In this document: positions 6,793 through 7,329 of the stretch, piece by piece
Layout of the letters: each line of letters starts with the position of its first letter
Numbering within the stretch: the stretch's first letter is position 1
NCBI GenBank assembly: GCA_028290805.1
Contig: JAQGJA010000001.1
Coordinates: forward strand, 1-7,329
DNA length: 7,329 nt
Source: Alphaproteobacteria bacterium
Lineage (GTDB): Bacteria > Pseudomonadota > Alphaproteobacteria > Micavibrionales > SZUA-601
Direction: 5' to 3'
Notes under the pieces: model-generated
Seen by the model: only the letters and a program-made list of their open reading frames with translations
What the model was told of the DNA's origin: nothing
Databases searched by the model: none
Translations under genes and position numbers: made by a program

Positions 6793-7329
6793 ATGCCCGT
6801 CTCCGCCCTCAGCCTGTCTAAGAAGATCGAAGAACGTTACGACTATGTTCAGACGCTGTATCCAAAGGACCCGGCGGTGCGTTTGCTGCAGCAACAGGTT
6901 CTGACCGAGATGCATGCACCGAAAGAGGCGACCCAGATCATGACGACTTTGCATCGTCTGCAGCGTTTCGAACTGGCCGGGAAATTGGAAATGCTGGATA
7001 ACCAGGCGATTGCAACGGCACTGTATGATCCGCGCTTTATTTCCTGGAATAAATATGCGGGCCTGCCGGTCGCCAAAGAGCGCAAAGTCCATCTGGGCGA
7101 ATTATTATACAGCGCAGGAAAAATCACCCAGACATCCACTTTGTTGCAAGGGTTCGATTACGCCCGCGATGTGGCGGAAAGCGTTTTGGATCAATGCATC
7201 CAAAACGGGCATGACGTCGATGTCTGGATCGAGGACAGGCCGTTCCAGAACCGCCTTCTGAATCACGCAGATGAAAAAATCGCCCGGGCCTGTGGCGAAT
7301 ACTGGGCCGGGCGCTATGAAGGGTTCGAG
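6793..7329 (+). CDS. Unrecognised protein, 3'-truncated by window edge (possibly M29 aminopeptidase-like)
   Basis: An open frame of 179 codons from ATG 6793 to the window end with no stop. A TAG at 6781-6783 in the same frame, only three codons before the ATG, makes 6793 the earliest start; AGAAAG at 6782-6787 is a weak ribosome site. I do not recognise the family with confidence. Residues 1-80 read as a charged, mostly helical region (KKIEERYDYVQ, RLLQQQVLTEMH, TTLHRLQRFELAGKLEML) without signal peptide or membrane segment, so a cytoplasmic protein is expected. Residues about 100-160 (HLGELLYSAGKI, GFDYARDVAESVLDQCIQNG, DVDVWIEDRPF) resemble in pattern the N-terminal Rossmann-like part of M29 metallo-aminopeptidases, where a strand, a helix and an aG(A/H)-V-V-IED strand follow one another; the metal ligands of that family would lie beyond the window. 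It is divergent from lepA. Its codon use and G+C look like the neighbours, so it is probably a real resident gene; the M29 link is only inference. Confidence 0.7.
   Translation, partial: MPVSALSLSKKIEERYDYVQTLYPKDPAVRLLQQQVLTEMHAPKEATQIMTTLHRLQRFELAGKLEMLDNQAIATALYDPRFISWNKYAGLPVAKERKVHLGELLYSAGKITQTSTLLQGFDYARDVAESVLDQCIQNGHDVDVWIEDRPFQNRLLNHADEKIARACGEYWAGRYEGFE

Overview
The window looks like a chromosomal segment of an alphaproteobacterium of moderate G+C. The evidence is the LeuRS zinc-domain sequence style (FDKPGNPLDRHPTWK followed by a CPNCG pair), the LepA sequence, an LptE-type lipoprotein directly behind leuS, and a Gram-negative outer-membrane function. I cannot fix the order or genus from sequence alone. 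The gene content is mostly core housekeeping, and I see no phage, IS element, CRISPR array, RNA gene, toxin-antitoxin pair or defence-type cluster.

Layout: (1) positions 1-3936, plus strand, a tight apparent operon: leuS (5' end cut by the window), lptE (overlapping the leuS stop by one base) and a zinc-type cation diffusion facilitator (CDF) two bases after lptE. The CDF gene carries what looks like a one-base frameshift near 3840-3843: the conserved C-terminal strand of the family is present, but in the -1 frame (3843-3926). (2) 3995-4864, plus strand: a stand-alone family-3 periplasmic solute-binding protein with its own candidate promoter and good Shine-Dalgarno, lower in G+C than lepA in sampled lines, with no permease or ATPase beside it. 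(3) 4871-6676, minus strand: lepA (elongation factor 4), complete, ending 6 bp from the solute-binding gene (convergent). (4) about 6677-6792: a short AT-rich divergent intergenic region with candidate promoters in both directions. (5) 6793-7329, plus strand: the first 179 codons of a gene that runs off the window, not confidently recognised, with a helical N-terminal part and a following segment faintly like the N-terminal part of M29 aminopeptidases.

How they fit: leuS and lptE are the usual pair in proteobacteria (tRNA-Leu charging; outer-membrane LPS assembly). holA, the usual third member, is absent here and a metal exporter sits in its place. The points most worth checking are the CDF frameshift, the displaced holA slot, the binding-site substitution in the orphan solute-binding protein, and the unknown gene at the right edge. 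I found no convincing new multi-gene system.
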